Origin: Vigna angularis | Lineage: Eukaryota > Streptophyta > Magnoliopsida > Fabales > Fabaceae | Direction: 5' to 3' | NCBI RefSeq assembly: GCF_016808095.1 | Contig: NC_068974.1 | Location: 13,516,001-13,580,000, forward strand | Length of the DNA stretch: 64,000 nucleotides | Shown here: positions 1 to 11,040 of the stretch, piece by piece | Layout of the letters: each line of letters opens with the position of its first letter | How positions within the stretch are numbered: the stretch's first letter is position 1 | Program-made: the position numbers and the translations under genes | The notes under the pieces: model-generated | Told to the model about the DNA's origin: nothing | What the model saw: the letters and a program-made list of their open reading frames with translations, nothing else | The model's database searches: none

Positions 1-447
1 AGGAATCTCTGTTTCTGGATCGATTATGATGGGAATGGGGAAGAGGTCCAGCAGCCTCGGTGCCCTCATTATTACCCAGTCGTATTCTTTCAACAAAAAA
101 AAAATTGTGTTAATAATAATTAAAAAAAAAAAAAAATTCAATAAAATTGAGATCTGATGAGAGTTCTTACCATACATGTACAGCGGCAGTTGTGAAAACT
201 GAGTTCCAGTGGGGTCTATCTCCGCTTGCCAGCGCCTGACCCGGTTGCCGTGATTGTTGAACCAGCAGTGCACGTTGTATTCGCTGGCATCTCCGTAGGT
301 CCTTAGTCGAGACGTGATCTCGACGACTTGCGCTCTGCTTGGATGGGTAACCCCATAGTTGAAGATGTTGGTCATCATCTTGACCTGATCTTCGGTAGGA
401 CGCCACCGCTGACTGGTGTATCTCTCGATTTCCATCTCGCTCATCAT
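1..447 (-). CDS. WUSCHEL/WOX-like homeodomain gene, 5' part (continues past window start)
   Basis: The minus strand holds an ATG at 447-445 in an exon running to 171. The exon is flanked by an acceptor (TATGTTTTAG, ending 451) and a donor (GTAAGAACTC, starting 170). A second coding exon starts at 86 after an acceptor AG at 88-87 and leaves the window open. Joining 171 to 86 keeps one frame (PLYMYEYDWVIMRAPRL). From residue ~11 the protein reads like the atypical WUS/WOX homeodomain: RWRPTEDQ at the start of helix 1, GVTHPSRAQ, ITSRLRTYG, and a recognition-helix block NVHCWFNNHGNRVRRW. WOX proteins have N-V--WF-NH--R-R at this place. Known family role: DNA-binding developmental regulators in the nucleus. 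The gene lies antisense inside retroelement-type DNA (see 1440-2915), so it may be a transduplicated or domesticated copy. Sure of the homeodomain class; unsure whether it is functional. Confidence 0.72.
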   Translation of the reverse strand, partial: MMSEMEIERYTSQRWRPTEDQVKMMTNIFNYGVTHPSRAQVVEITSRLRTYGDASEYNVHCWFNNHGNRVRRWQAEIDPTGTQFSQLPLYMYGKNSHQISILLNFFFFLIIINTIFFLLKEYDWVIMRAPRLLDLFPIPIIIDPETEIP

Positions 448-1084
448 ATTCTAAAACATAAAAAAAATGAAAAAAAAATAAAAAAAAATAAAAAAACCAA
501 AAAATAAAAAAAACAAAAACATAAAAAAAATAAAAAACAGAAAAATATTAAGCATAAAAAAAAATTAGATTAGTTCTGTGTTTTCTTTATTTGTTCTTGT
601 TTCCCGTTAGATTTATTTTGTCCTGTGAGTCTTTGATATTTCTATGTCTGGTCTCAGATCTGTTTCACGGTCCTTGCAAAAGGGTCCTAAACGGATCTAC
701 GTCCAGTTGTCCGGTTGTTCTTGTCCATATTATTCATGTTATTATGTTTTTGTGTTTTATTTTTTTTTAGTGGGGTACGTGGCGTTGTTCTACCCGATTG
801 TCTCTGCAATACCTTCAATCGAAGGGAGATTAACGTCTGGTTTCCAGCCTATATACCCCTTACGTTTTTTACAGTTGTGTTTTGTGTGTTTAAGTTTTTT
901 TCAGTTTCAGAAAAATAAAAAAAATTGAAGAAGAAGAAAGAAGATAGATCGGGCAGGGGGAGAGGACCAGTATTGCAGAAATGAAAAAAAAATGAAATGA
1001 AAGACTGGAAAGCAGGAAAAGGGAGAGGGAGAGCAGGAAAGAAGCAAGCAGAAAGAAACATAGATCCAGGTGCAGAGGACTTAC

Positions 1085-1293
1085 CTGGAGTAGTAGGGCT
1101 TGCAGATTCAGCAGGCGAAGTGGCAGGGGCTCTACGCTGATCTCAGATCTTCAGCGGACGCGGGGGGAGAGGCTCCCTGCAGAGATCCAGACGCTCAGGT
1201 TGAGAGAGTGAGGAGAGCGGAGAGAGAAGAGAGGGAAGAGAGGAGTAGAGAGATAAGAGAGGAGTAGAGAGAGAGCGAGGCTAGGTCAGGAAA
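1085..1293 (-). other. Probable non-coding first exon (5' leader) of the homeodomain gene
   Basis: Read on the minus strand, a consensus donor CTCCAG|GTAAGT lies at 1085/1084. It is preceded by ~200 bases rich in CT and GA steps, starting about 30 bases below a TATA box. No long ORF is present, so this looks like an untranslated leader spliced across ~630 bases to the exon starting at 450. The intron (1084-451) is T-rich on the coding strand, as is usual in plants. The transcription start is inferred from TATA spacing only. Confidence 0.5.
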
Positions 1294-1318
1294 TGCTGCT
1301 CAGACGCCGATAATGGCC

Positions 1319-1326
1319 TATTTATA
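1319..1326 (-). promoter_or_regulatory. TATA box of the homeodomain gene
   Basis: The minus strand reads CTATAAATAGG, a strong plant TATA element. It sits ~235 bases above a consensus splice donor and directly beside the 1340-1388 inverted repeat. Confidence 0.6.
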
Positions 1327-1339
1327 GCCAGATTGTTTC

Positions 1340-1388
1340 CACTGTAGCAACAGTTTCGGTCATTGCCACCGAAACTGTTGTCACAGTG
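1340..1388. repeat. Inverted repeat next to the TATA box
   Basis: Two 21-base arms (1340-1360 and 1368-1388) with a 7-base loop match at 19 of 21 positions. The core is CAACAGTTTCGGT and its complement. It lies 14 bases upstream of the minus-strand TATA box, where a regulator-binding palindrome would be expected. It could also form a hairpin. Confidence 0.7.
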
Positions 1389-1439
1389 CCAGTCATCTCC
1401 TTTTTCAGAAAAAAATAAATAAATAAAATAAAAATAAAA

Positions 1440-2915
1440 AATAAAAAAAATTTAGCATTTACTGATGGATGCTAGGTGATTTCGACATCTGCTGATGGAT
1501 GTCATTGATAACATCTACTGATGGATGTTACTGAAAATTTCTCCCATTTTTCTACTTTTTATTGCACTTGTCTATATTATTTGACTGCTCTAAAATTGAT
1601 AATCTGATGATTGTAACACACTGAGGACATTGTGTGATTTAAGTGTGGTCTACTGGGGAGAAATTTTGATTTTTCTGTTAGTTTATATTAGTATGTATTT
1701 TGTGTGTTAAATTTTTTGTTTTTGTGTGCTAAATTTTTTCTGTTTTAAGTTGTTTTTGTGTGTCTTGAGTGCAATAAATTTTACATTTTTCTCTTGATTT
1801 CTGGATGATGTATAAGTTGTAGATTTTTTCCTTCACTTACTTAATACTTATAGTTTGTAATCCTTGCTCTTCTCTGCCTGGAAAGATGATTATGTGTTTA
1901 AGAGGTTGATTTGATTGTGACGAATACCCTGTGTGAGATTTGAGCCACTTAATTTTCTTTCCTGTGTGTGATATGTATCTTGAATGCTTGCACATATGCC
2001 TTGGCTTGATTCTTTTTGATATACTTGATTGATATGCATGTTCAGACGTGATAAAGGCATTTTTGTTCTTGAGCCTCTTTAGCCAAATAAGCCTACCTTG
2101 TTATTATCCTTTGATAACCCCTTTGAGCCTATACTGTATATATTTCTTTGTGTTGAAGCTCATACACTGATCCTAAGTGAAAAACAAATGATTACCTTAA
2201 CCTTAGGAAAGTCTGGAGCTATAGAAGTATTTTGTGAATAAGTGTGGTCTCCTTGGGAATTCTGATGAATTGGCTAGTTGGTTCCTCATCATGTTTTGAA
2301 ATGAAAATTTATATCCTGTTGTGTGATAAAAAAAAAAAAAAAGAAGACAGGATAAAAAAAAAAAAAGAAGAAAAATGATGAGAAAAAGAGAAAAATTGAA
2401 AAATAATTTTGTGAATAATGGAGTTGAGAAAAGGATTGAATTAGAGGTTTGGGTGAGATTTGACTGTATTTCCACTTTTTCCCCAGTACTCCTCTATTTC
2501 TTCTGAGCTATAGCTACTTACCCATATTTTATCCTCCCCTGTCCTTGGCCCCATTACAACCCAATAAAGACCTTTAGATCTGAACATGCATATGTTTTAA
2601 GTGTTGATATTAGAAGCTTGCCAAGTCTGCTTGTGTTTGTTTTCTTGAGTGCATTGAGTTGAAATTATTTAGCCTAGACACTTGAGAGAAACACTATGAG
2701 TGCATCTGTGAGGTTTTGTTATTTTTTAAATCACCTCTTAAACTTATTAATTATTTTGCTACGTATTGAATTGCTTGGATAATTTCTATAAGTATCCGCT
2801 TTTCTTGATTACGTGTTGGACATTTTCTACTTCTTTTATCTGTCTACAATTCTTGAGAACTCTGTAAATTATCTTTGTTTTCTTGTGAGTCTTTATTTTC
2901 TGTATGCTGCGTTTG
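1440..2915 (+). mobile_element. Athila/gypsy-like 3' internal region, non-coding
   Basis: Landmarks of the stretch between the last ORF and the 3' LTR of these elements occur in plus order. They are a block of ...ACTGATGGATGCT repeats (1445-1530, also seen at 37455), CTGAGGACATTGTG followed by AAGTGTGGTCTACTGGGG (1621-1660, a degraded form of the motif at 38685-38714), and an AACCCCTTTGAGCC block (2115-2135). The same region occurs inverted at 30115-31100. ORFs here are short and low-complexity, and I do not call any of them genes. Confidence 0.6.
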
Positions 2916-2931
2916 TGTGTCACTCCTTCGA

Positions 2932-2990
2932 GGTGAGTATTCCCGCCTGTCACGCGGGTGACCCGGGTTCGATCCCCGGCAGCGGCGCCA
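2932..2990 (-). other. Extended primer-binding site: tRNA-Asp(GUC)-derived sequence
   Basis: The plus strand reads like tRNA-Asp from the D-loop to the end: GGTGAGTATT, anticodon stem CCCGC / loop CTGTCAC / GCGGG (anticodon GTC), T-arm CCGGGTTCGATCCCCGG, then GCGGCG and CCA. CCA is added after transcription in eukaryotes, so its presence argues for copying from a mature tRNA. On the minus strand it begins TGGCGCC directly below an LTR end (CA at 2997-2996 plus five bases), which is exactly where a primer-binding site belongs. Normal plant LTR elements keep about 18 bases; this one keeps 59. The first ~17-18 tRNA bases are missing, so it is not a tRNA gene. Confidence 0.8.
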
Positions 2991-2995
2991 AAATT

Positions 2996-5641
2996 TGATA
3001 CAGCTGTCGCGGCCGATCAAATTTGATGTGCATAAAGGAATGTAGTATAGACTAGGATTTGACTCCTAGGTCGTCTCTCAAGGACCAATATTTGTGGTTC
3101 GGTCTTAGATTTAACACAAAAGGGGGGGTTGTAATTTTTGTTGAAACTGAAAAATAAATTAAAACTAAAATTGGAATTAAAACAAAACAAAATTTAAAAC
3201 GCCAAAATAAATGTTAAGGACAATAAAAATTGAACGGTAAAAAGATGGTAAAAATAGAAAATGACTGAAAATAAAATGACCGGTAAAATAAAAGAGACAA
3301 TAAAATTAAAAACATTTAACATGAAAATAAAATTTTTCAAAGATTAAACATAAAAATATAATTACTGGACTGTGAAGATAAAAACCAAATCGATCAAACT
3401 GCTTCAAAGAGATTACATGCTTTCAGAAATGACATTGCAATGTTTGGAATTGAAATTGAGATCCTCTGGAAGAGAGGAACCGAGAGTGTTTCCTACACTA
3501 CTCCTAAAACTACCACTACTCTCACACACTAAAATCTCCCCCTTCTCATTCTCTGCCTGCTGCCCTTTTATCAGCCTAATATTTTTGTCTTACTCCCGTC
3601 AGGAGTTTTCCCGTGATCTCCCAACAAATTTCCTACGTTGTCAATGAATAAGGTTGGGCCCTCTTAGTCTTGTCTTCTTCAATTCTGTGGACATTCCAGA
3701 CAAGCACTCTTTGCTCACGGCTTCTTCTGCTGTTGGAGATTGAGTTTGTGGTGGGCTCCCTTCTCCTTTCACGTGTGTGCTGGGTGCCTTTCTTTGCTGG
3801 AACGTGAAGATAGCTGGATATGACGTCTCCCAAGTGGTGGCTGGATGGTGCGTCTAAGGCTAGACCAGGATCGTGGAGCTTCACTTTCAATTGTACTGGA
3901 CGTTGAAGTGCTGTTGTGTGAAGGGTGGTGCTGCTGGACCGTGTGAAGGTTGGTGGATGCGTGAAGATAGCACGTCCCTGCTCTTCCCACCATGAGTACG
4001 TGTGAAGCCTTTCTCTCCAAGCACATATCACTTCCAGCTTCTACGTGAATCAGCCGCAGCTGCAACATTTGTTTCTGGCCAAAAGTGAACTGCTGCCAAG
4101 CTTGTTGGACGCTGCCATTCACTATGTGTGAGTTTCCACTCGTGGCGCTTCTGGATGTGTCAAGATGGCTAGGAGCATGAAGTCTGCTGCTGCTCCATCA
4201 CGTCAACACCTTGCTCACGGCTGCTGTATGTGGCTGGACTGTGAAGGCTGCTTTCTATGTGTTGCTGGCAGCGTGCTCCTCCTAGCTTCTTGCTGGATGC
4301 TTCTTCATGTTGATGAACACAACTTCAGCTGATGTGTTCTTGTGTGGGGCTGCACTTTCATGCTGCCATGAGCCGTGAGCTTTGCCAAGAGTGGTGGCTC
4401 CCAAGTGTGCAGCCGTGAGCTATCAAGTGGTAACCCCTTTTATTTTGTTCTGTGATGCAAGGCAAGATGCAAGCCAAAATGAATGGAGAAAACAGTGAGC
4501 TTCTTCCATGTGAGTGTTCACCATGAAGCTTCTCCTTCTCATTGTTGCTGGTCTGGAGTTGTGGTGGTGCATGCCGTGATGCTCCTGGACATGGTTTTCT
4601 CTACTGCTGTGTTGGTGGACGGTCATGTTCTACTTCCCACATGAAGGTTTGCTGGCGCTCTTTCACGTCCATCCCCATCCATTTAAAATAAAATGTGCCT
4701 CTTAGTGCTGGGACATGGTGCCCCACCATTTCAGAATTTTTTCCCGTGAAAGATGATTCCCTATTTCCAAAGATATATCTATCCAAATATTAAATGCCTT
4801 AATGTTCTTGCTTTTACAATTAAGAACAGTAGAAGGCCCCACTCTTGTTTTTCTGGATTGGATTTGTACCGTGCACTTCTTTTCCATCCTAACTGATTCG
4901 TCCTTCCTTAAATAGATAAAAGAATTGAATTTCTATGGTGCCAAAGGTTAGCTCTGCTGCCAGTTTCTTCCGTGAGTATGCTTCCCTAATCAAAAGATGA
5001 CTTTCTAAGTGGTGAATGGACCTCTAAAAGAAACCATCAATCACCGTAGAACCTCCTGGACTTGGCTTTCAAGTGGTGGCTCCCACTTTTAATTTGCTTT
5101 GGTTGATGCTTGGCAAAAGAATTGTTGCTATCTTCCAAATAAATTGAGAGAACCGTGAGCATTGGGTTGGAAAAACACTTCAAAAATTCTGCACCAGACC
5201 AAAGTGAAAACCGTGAGGTGGCCCCATGATTTCCCTTTCTCCCTTAGCAATCTTGAATAATTTTTCACGTAAGAACATGAGGCCATGTGTCCTTGGCTTT
5301 TGATGCACAATTTCCTTCAAACCAAAAATGAGTTACATGTCAATTGGACATATGTAGTCGTGACATTAGCTTAAATATGTGGCAGCCATGCAAATTCTTC
5401 TTAGTTTAAAATAAAATTAATGTCACAATTTATCTTGAAGTCCCAAAATTTTTCCAAAATTTTTCCTGCAGTTGATAATGTAAATAATTAGCTTAAATAA
5501 TTCAAATTAATTAAAATTAGAATTTCTAAACAAATTAAGCACAATTACCAAAAATGGGAAAACACTGGACATTTAGACATAATTCCCCGATTAATTCTAG
5601 TACAATAAACTAAGTGAAGTGAATAAAATATTGATTCATCA
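2996..5641 (-). mobile_element. Gypsy-type LTR (5' LTR of a minus-strand element)
   Basis: It runs from TGATACAGCTG at 2996 to ATTCATCA at 5641 (2.65 kb), so it has TG...CA ends, with the primer-binding site at its left edge giving minus orientation. It shares its first ~130 bases (CTCCTAGGTCGTCTCTCAAG) and its last ~200 bases with the split LTR at 32932-40797, but its left-hand neighbour differs. The interior is rich in GCTGCTGGAC- and CCGTGAGC-like phrases. The ORFs inside (for example 3633-4122) show no domain and overlap on the same strand, so I do not call them genes. Confidence 0.75.
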
Positions 5642-7896
5642 CTGTCCTTTTCCTCCACTGTTCTTTAAATTAGGGCATGCGATTTTGCTCTTGCATGTGC
5701 CTTGTGTATTTTTCTTTTCATTCCTTGCCCTATTCTAGCTTTAAGAGTTGTTAGTTGTCACCAATGCGGTGATCTGTAGGTCCTGTTTGGTTCTCCGCTG
5801 TGTGGGGTCCTGTTTAAAGTATTCTAGCAAGCTGTACTGCTCAACTTCCAAGTAAGGGGAGCTGGGGTTTTTGTGCTGTTATGTGAAATTCTTGAATTTG
5901 TATGAGTTAGATTTAGTAGATATAGTGATAGAGTGCATGTAAAGTTTATGGGTTGGATTTTAATTAAGGAAAATCTGAAAACTTGTGATTTTGCCTATTT
6001 GATCGTGTACTACTAGTTGATGTTGATATGAACTGTGAATTGGATGATTAGGAACTCGTATTGATACAATGTTGTGATAATTTTGAATGCTTAGAAGAAA
6101 TGAATTCTGTTAAATAATTTATTAGGAAATAACCATGTGAATCATTGAAGTTTATAACCTATGAAGAGAACTAAGGTAGTCAAAATCTGAATTTTGTATT
6201 CCAGGCTGTTAGGATCAGTTTAGATAACTTAGGTAAGTTAATTGTGACTCATTAGGAGTGTTAAAAGTGTTAAAAATAATTTATAAGTGGTAGATTCAGA
6301 ATTGAGTACCTAGGTTGATGAAATTGAGGGTTTAAAGTTTAAATCAACATTAAATCACTAGATAATAAGATTAGGAAGTATTAGAATCAGTTGTACAAGT
6401 TTATTTCGTCATATAGATCAAGTTTGGAGTGTTAGAAACTCATTAAAGTGTCTAAGATGCACCAAAACCAGAAAAATCACGTTGCTGTCAAAAACTGATA
6501 AGAATAATCGATTATCTCACTTGATAATCGATTATTTTAGTAAGAGAGTTGTATCCTCTTCAAAGCTCTCGCAAATAATTGATTATCACATATGATAATC
6601 GATTATTGTCGTCGGAAAATCATTCAGGACAGTTTTGGGTGGTTTTAGGGGTTCCGGATGTCCGTTTTGGACGTTCTTTAGGTCGTACTGGGGCTTTTTG
6701 ACCCTTCCGGAGCCATTGGTGAGGGTCTCCAAGCTGTTTGAATTACTTAAGTATTGATAATTGAAAGTCCTAAAGAAATTTGTGTTAATAAGTGATGGTT
6801 TTGTGAAAGTATGTAATGTATGAGTTGTTTTTATGACATGGTTGATGTTGTATGATGGTGTATGGGTTTGGTATGAGACAATATAGTAAGAATGCACTTG
6901 AATGACTATGAAATTTTATGTTTGATTAATCAAAGTGGTTTATGAGGTACATTAATGATCCAAGAGGAATATCATGTGATTTAAAGTGGTCGGATTGAAT
7001 ATGAAATTAAGATCTCTCGGTGGGATCAGTTAGTGTGTTGAATGAATGTGAGAGGCTTCCATATGGGGGGTTATCCCTAACACTCCAACAATCTTTCATT
7101 CTCACTTAGAGAGGATTGACGCGTGTGGTGGGAGTAGTGGGAGGTCCTAGGGTAGGCGCTATCACTTGAGGTCTATTCCGCGGTAACGGACTAGCCTTGT
7201 GTATGGTCGGGTGGAACCCCTCGGTAATGGCTTTGCAAAGCAGTAGGGACCATCACAAGTGCACAACCCGTCCCAGCTCTACATACATTCTATGTCCAGA
7301 CGTGTTTAGGAGTCTTAACATGATATGATTCTTGCTTTAATGAGTTTTGTGAAATAAATATTTATGTTTAGGATGACTTACATGTTTATGTGTGTATGGA
7401 CGTTCTTGGAAATGCTAGATTGAATTGAAATTATCTGTATTTTTTTTGAGACCTAGCTCACCCTTGCATTATACGTGTTGCATGTGTTTGTCTTCTCCCT
7501 TGCGATGATCATCCAATCCTTTGGATGTGAGCAGTAGGTGATGATGTACCATTGGAGCAAGCTTTGCAGGTTGAAGAAGACCCAGCCCCTAGTACTTAGG
7601 CCCTCTACTAACTCTTAGTTGATTAGCCTGTTATTTTGAAAAACTCCTAGCTTTTATTTTATATAGTTTGACACTTTTAGAAAACATTTTAGGTCTCTTT
7701 AAAATTTCAATAGCCTTGTATTTTGGAGAACTTTTGAAACTTGCACTCAAGTTTGATTTCGTTTTAATTCCCTCTATCTTTTGGATGACTGTATACATAT
7801 TTAAATACTATTACATCTATCTCTCGACTGCTTTTACATATTATAATAACTGAATCCTATTATATTATATGTGTATATAATATTTTGGGATGTCAC
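5642..7896 (-). mobile_element. Gypsy-type LTR, right end intact, left end cut by the neighbouring LTR
   Basis: Read on the minus strand it opens TGTGACATCCCAAAAT at 7896, matching the opening of the solo LTR at 8358 (TGTAACATCCCAAAAT). The two share a GATGATCATCC/GTGAGCAG block (7505-7535 versus 8665-8690, inverted). I found no matching far end, because the LTR at 2996-5641 abuts it. No coding sequence was recognised in this 2.2-kb stretch. Confidence 0.55.
6505..6605. repeat. Cluster of ATAATCGATTAT palindromes
   Basis: Four copies of the 12-base palindrome ATAATCGATTAT or one-base variants lie at about 6506, 6525, 6572 and 6594, in two pairs. They sit inside the LTR, in front of a GC-richer tract. 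Possible protein-binding sites; no function is proven. Confidence 0.55.
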
Positions 7897-8124
7897 ATTA
7901 ATGATGATAAATTAATAATATAATATACTATATGTTTTAATATATATAATCATTTGAGTATATCTAACTACCATTAAATTTCGTAGAGAATTTTAATAAA
8001 ATGATTTAAGAGAATATTTAGGATACTATAAATTATATTGAAAATAGTATATATATTTAGATGTTTACAATGTTAAAAAAACTTAATAATATTCTAAAAT
8101 TTGTTTTAAAAATATTTTATTTTT

Positions 8125-11040
8125 AATATTTTTATTATAGAAATAGTCATGCAAAGAAATAGATAAATGCTTTTGGAATAAATTTATAAATATAATTGCA
8201 GGTAATTCCATTTGTTGTAAAATCATTGGGATTTAATGATATAGAAAAAAAAACATAGCTCAACTAATTGTCTTATTTTTTGGTATTCACTTCTGTCGTT
8301 ATACTTTATAGAAATATTACATAATTGTTTTACAAGAAATTCTTTTCACTCAACTGTTGTAACATCCCAAAATACAGTAATAACCATAAATTAGAATTAA
8401 TTACATTTCATAATCAAACAGTGCAGTCTTTACACTAAAAATTAATGTTCATAAACCAAACGGTTTTAAGTACAGAATTTACTACAATACTACAGAAATA
8501 ATAAGAGTTAGGGACGAACGACTTTACAAAACCAAATAACCGAACGTTCAAAAATCAAAACTAATTAACTAACATCTAAATAAACGAACGCTCTAGGGCT
8601 CGGCCTTGACTTCCACGTCTACCAGATTCTCCTCTTCAATAACATCTTCTAGCAATGCCTCGCCTTCTGCTCACATCCACACGGATGATCATTGCATTGA
8701 CAGGACGGACGTACAAGGACGAGAGACAACACAAGGAACAACGAAGGGTAAGCTTATGTTATTTAATTCATACATCAAAATTTAAATCAACATTTCAACA
8801 ACACAAGAATAGTTCAACACATATAAAACCATACGAAATGTATCACTAGACGGACCGTCCGGACTGTATGAATCTGCGTAGCTACAGGCGTTCTTGCACC
8901 CGGGTGATGTAGTAACTGGAATAATCACATCAGCTGCCACCCGAGGTTAGCCCTATCCAAAGTACCCCTAAGGACTAGGACTTCCTACCGTTCTCACACA
9001 TGACCTACCCTCCTCTACGTGAGGACGAGTACTCACGAAACATCAGGATGAACAGCCAGCATTAGCATGCCCACAATCATACTTTACAAAATTCCATATT
9101 CATCCATACATGAGTCGTTTCTCCCTGGAACGCTCGTTCAAAATCCACAATCATTAATTCATCTCATATACCGTTCGTTCATTATCATTCTTCACTTTAA
9201 CCTCATTTTCGTCTTTCATTACATTTACACAAAATAACGAGCGTTCAGCCCTCTTCATAACGAGGACGAACGTGAAAAACGAGATCGAGAACTTCTCGTT
9301 TCAGAACTGAATAAGAACGACACATCAGATTTACCGAACGTCATTTTCTATTTGAATCAGTTGAATGAACTGACTCTAGGAAGATCAAATCACTACTCAA
9401 AGAATGATTTAAGTAGAGAGGCTCTAGGCCGAATCCAATTAGATGAAGACACCTCAAGACGAGTAGAAGACCATACCGAGAACAATTTAATTATCGAAGC
9501 CGACTGCCACTCAATGACCGAACGCGGTATACTGATTTATAGAAATTTGGACGAACGCTATTTCTACCCATTTGATAATTATCGACAAAAACGAGCGTTC
9601 GGTATAAGACCGAGCGCCACTCAATACGTACGCTTTGGGTCGAGACCCATCGCTGATTTGAACTCATAATTATAAATAGAAATAGGGTTATTACATGATG
9701 GTGAAGATAGAATTCATAATGACTAAAGATCCAATTATGTTTAAAAGTTTCTCAATTCTTCACACAACACTCAGGATATCTACGTTGGCCGAACGCTCAA
9801 ACGTAGCACTAATAAAAGAGGGCGTTCGTCCTCAACTAGAATTCTTTCCAAATGAAAGAATTCAATTTCAAAGAAGTTTGGTAACAACATCGAACGGTCA
9901 AGGACCGTTCAATGACGAATGTTCATTATCATAGGAAATTCATATTCAAAGTTTCATTTACATTAAACTCATTTCACCGCATAAACTTTCATACTTTCAA
10001 ATACTCATATCATAGCACATTTCATACTTCTCATACATCAACTCATAATCATAATCATATACCAAAAATCAAATAATACAGATCATACTTCAAACCACAC
10101 ACAGAACGTTCATACAACACAATACACACATACGAATTAAATTGAATAAGCTTCCCTTACCTGGATCAGTGAGTGAAACGTTCTAAACGTAAGATTTTGA
10201 GTTCGCCCGTCTACAGCTTTCTACCCTTAAGATCACTTAACTCTTCCAACTAAATCTAACCATATAAAATCAAGAATAACTTAGATTATACCCCTTCATG
10301 CAACAAGAATTGGGCTTCGCATGTAACAGAAGGACGAACGACTAAGGGAAGAAACTTACCAGTTTCAGAACTCGGAGATGATCAGTTTAAAATGGAGCTT
10401 ATGACGCCGGGAACGCTTCTACGGTTTCTGAAACGGGATCGAAGAAGAGAAGGATGAGTTACCGTAGAGAGAAGGGGAAGTTTTCTAGAGAGAAGTAGGA
10501 GAAATGGAAAGTCAGAGTTTGGAGAGGAGAAGGTGCGTGCAGAAGGGAGTGGGCAGGGTTTTCAGAAAATCATTTTTGTCTGCCCCACGTCCAAACGGAC
10601 GTGCGCTCCCTTGGAGACACATGTCCTCCACTGCTGATTTCCGAATCTTCCATTCTTGACACCTGGCGTCTGTGTGCAGAGTTTTTGGGTGGGTTTTAAA
10701 TGACTCTGAACAGGGTTTTGGGCGCATTAAATGAGATTAAACAGGTAGGGTTTTGGGTTAAATTTCCGAGGTCTGACAACTGTCGCTGCAAATAAAATTT
10801 GAAGAAATTATTACTTATAATTTTAAATGACAAAAAGTTTTCATATTTGTATTTCACAAAATATCATCTTAATAATTTTTTCATAATTTAAATATTACAT
10901 TCTTACATCATTAAGAGGGATAACAATATTACCCTATAAAATGACATCATTATAATATCAATTGATTATTCACTCTGCAACAATTATAAGTGTTCACGTA
11001 TGACTAATATTATAAGGTTGTCATTTAACAAAGGAAAATG
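8125..11040 (+). repeat. Arm 1 of a ~480-bp inverted duplication (8125-8357 plus 10784-11040)
   Basis: With the solo LTR and one copy of its target duplication removed, this sequence reads as the reverse complement of 20265-20712 plus 24112-24140. Matching blocks include TGCAAAGAAATAGATAAATG (8152) and CACTAATATTACAAGGTTG-like sequence near 11005. By eye the arms are roughly 80 percent alike. No ORF or terminal structure identifies the unit. Confidence 0.7.
8358..10778 (+). mobile_element. Solo LTR of a gypsy-type element, 2421 bp
   Basis: It starts TGTAACATCCC and ends GGTCTGACA. It is bordered by a perfect 5-base target duplication ACTGT (8353-8357 and 10779-10783). No internal region or second LTR is present, so it is a solo LTR left by LTR-LTR recombination. 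The interior has many CGAACG/CGTTCG words (for example near 8513, 8540, 8582, 9237, 9781 and 9893). The ORFs at 9352-9669 and 9695-9934 carry these words in frame and show no domain. Confidence 0.85.

Noticed and set aside
2932..2990. A tRNA-Asp gene
   Set aside because: The 5' acceptor strand and most of the D-arm are missing, and CCA is present; it fits a primer-binding site copy.
3633..4122. ORFs of 117-132 residues in the LTR
   Set aside because: They overlap on the same strand in different frames, with no domain; LTR sequence explains them.
9352..9934. Two adjacent ORFs in the solo LTR
   Set aside because: Both lie wholly in the LTR and show no domain; repeated CGAACG words keep the frames open.
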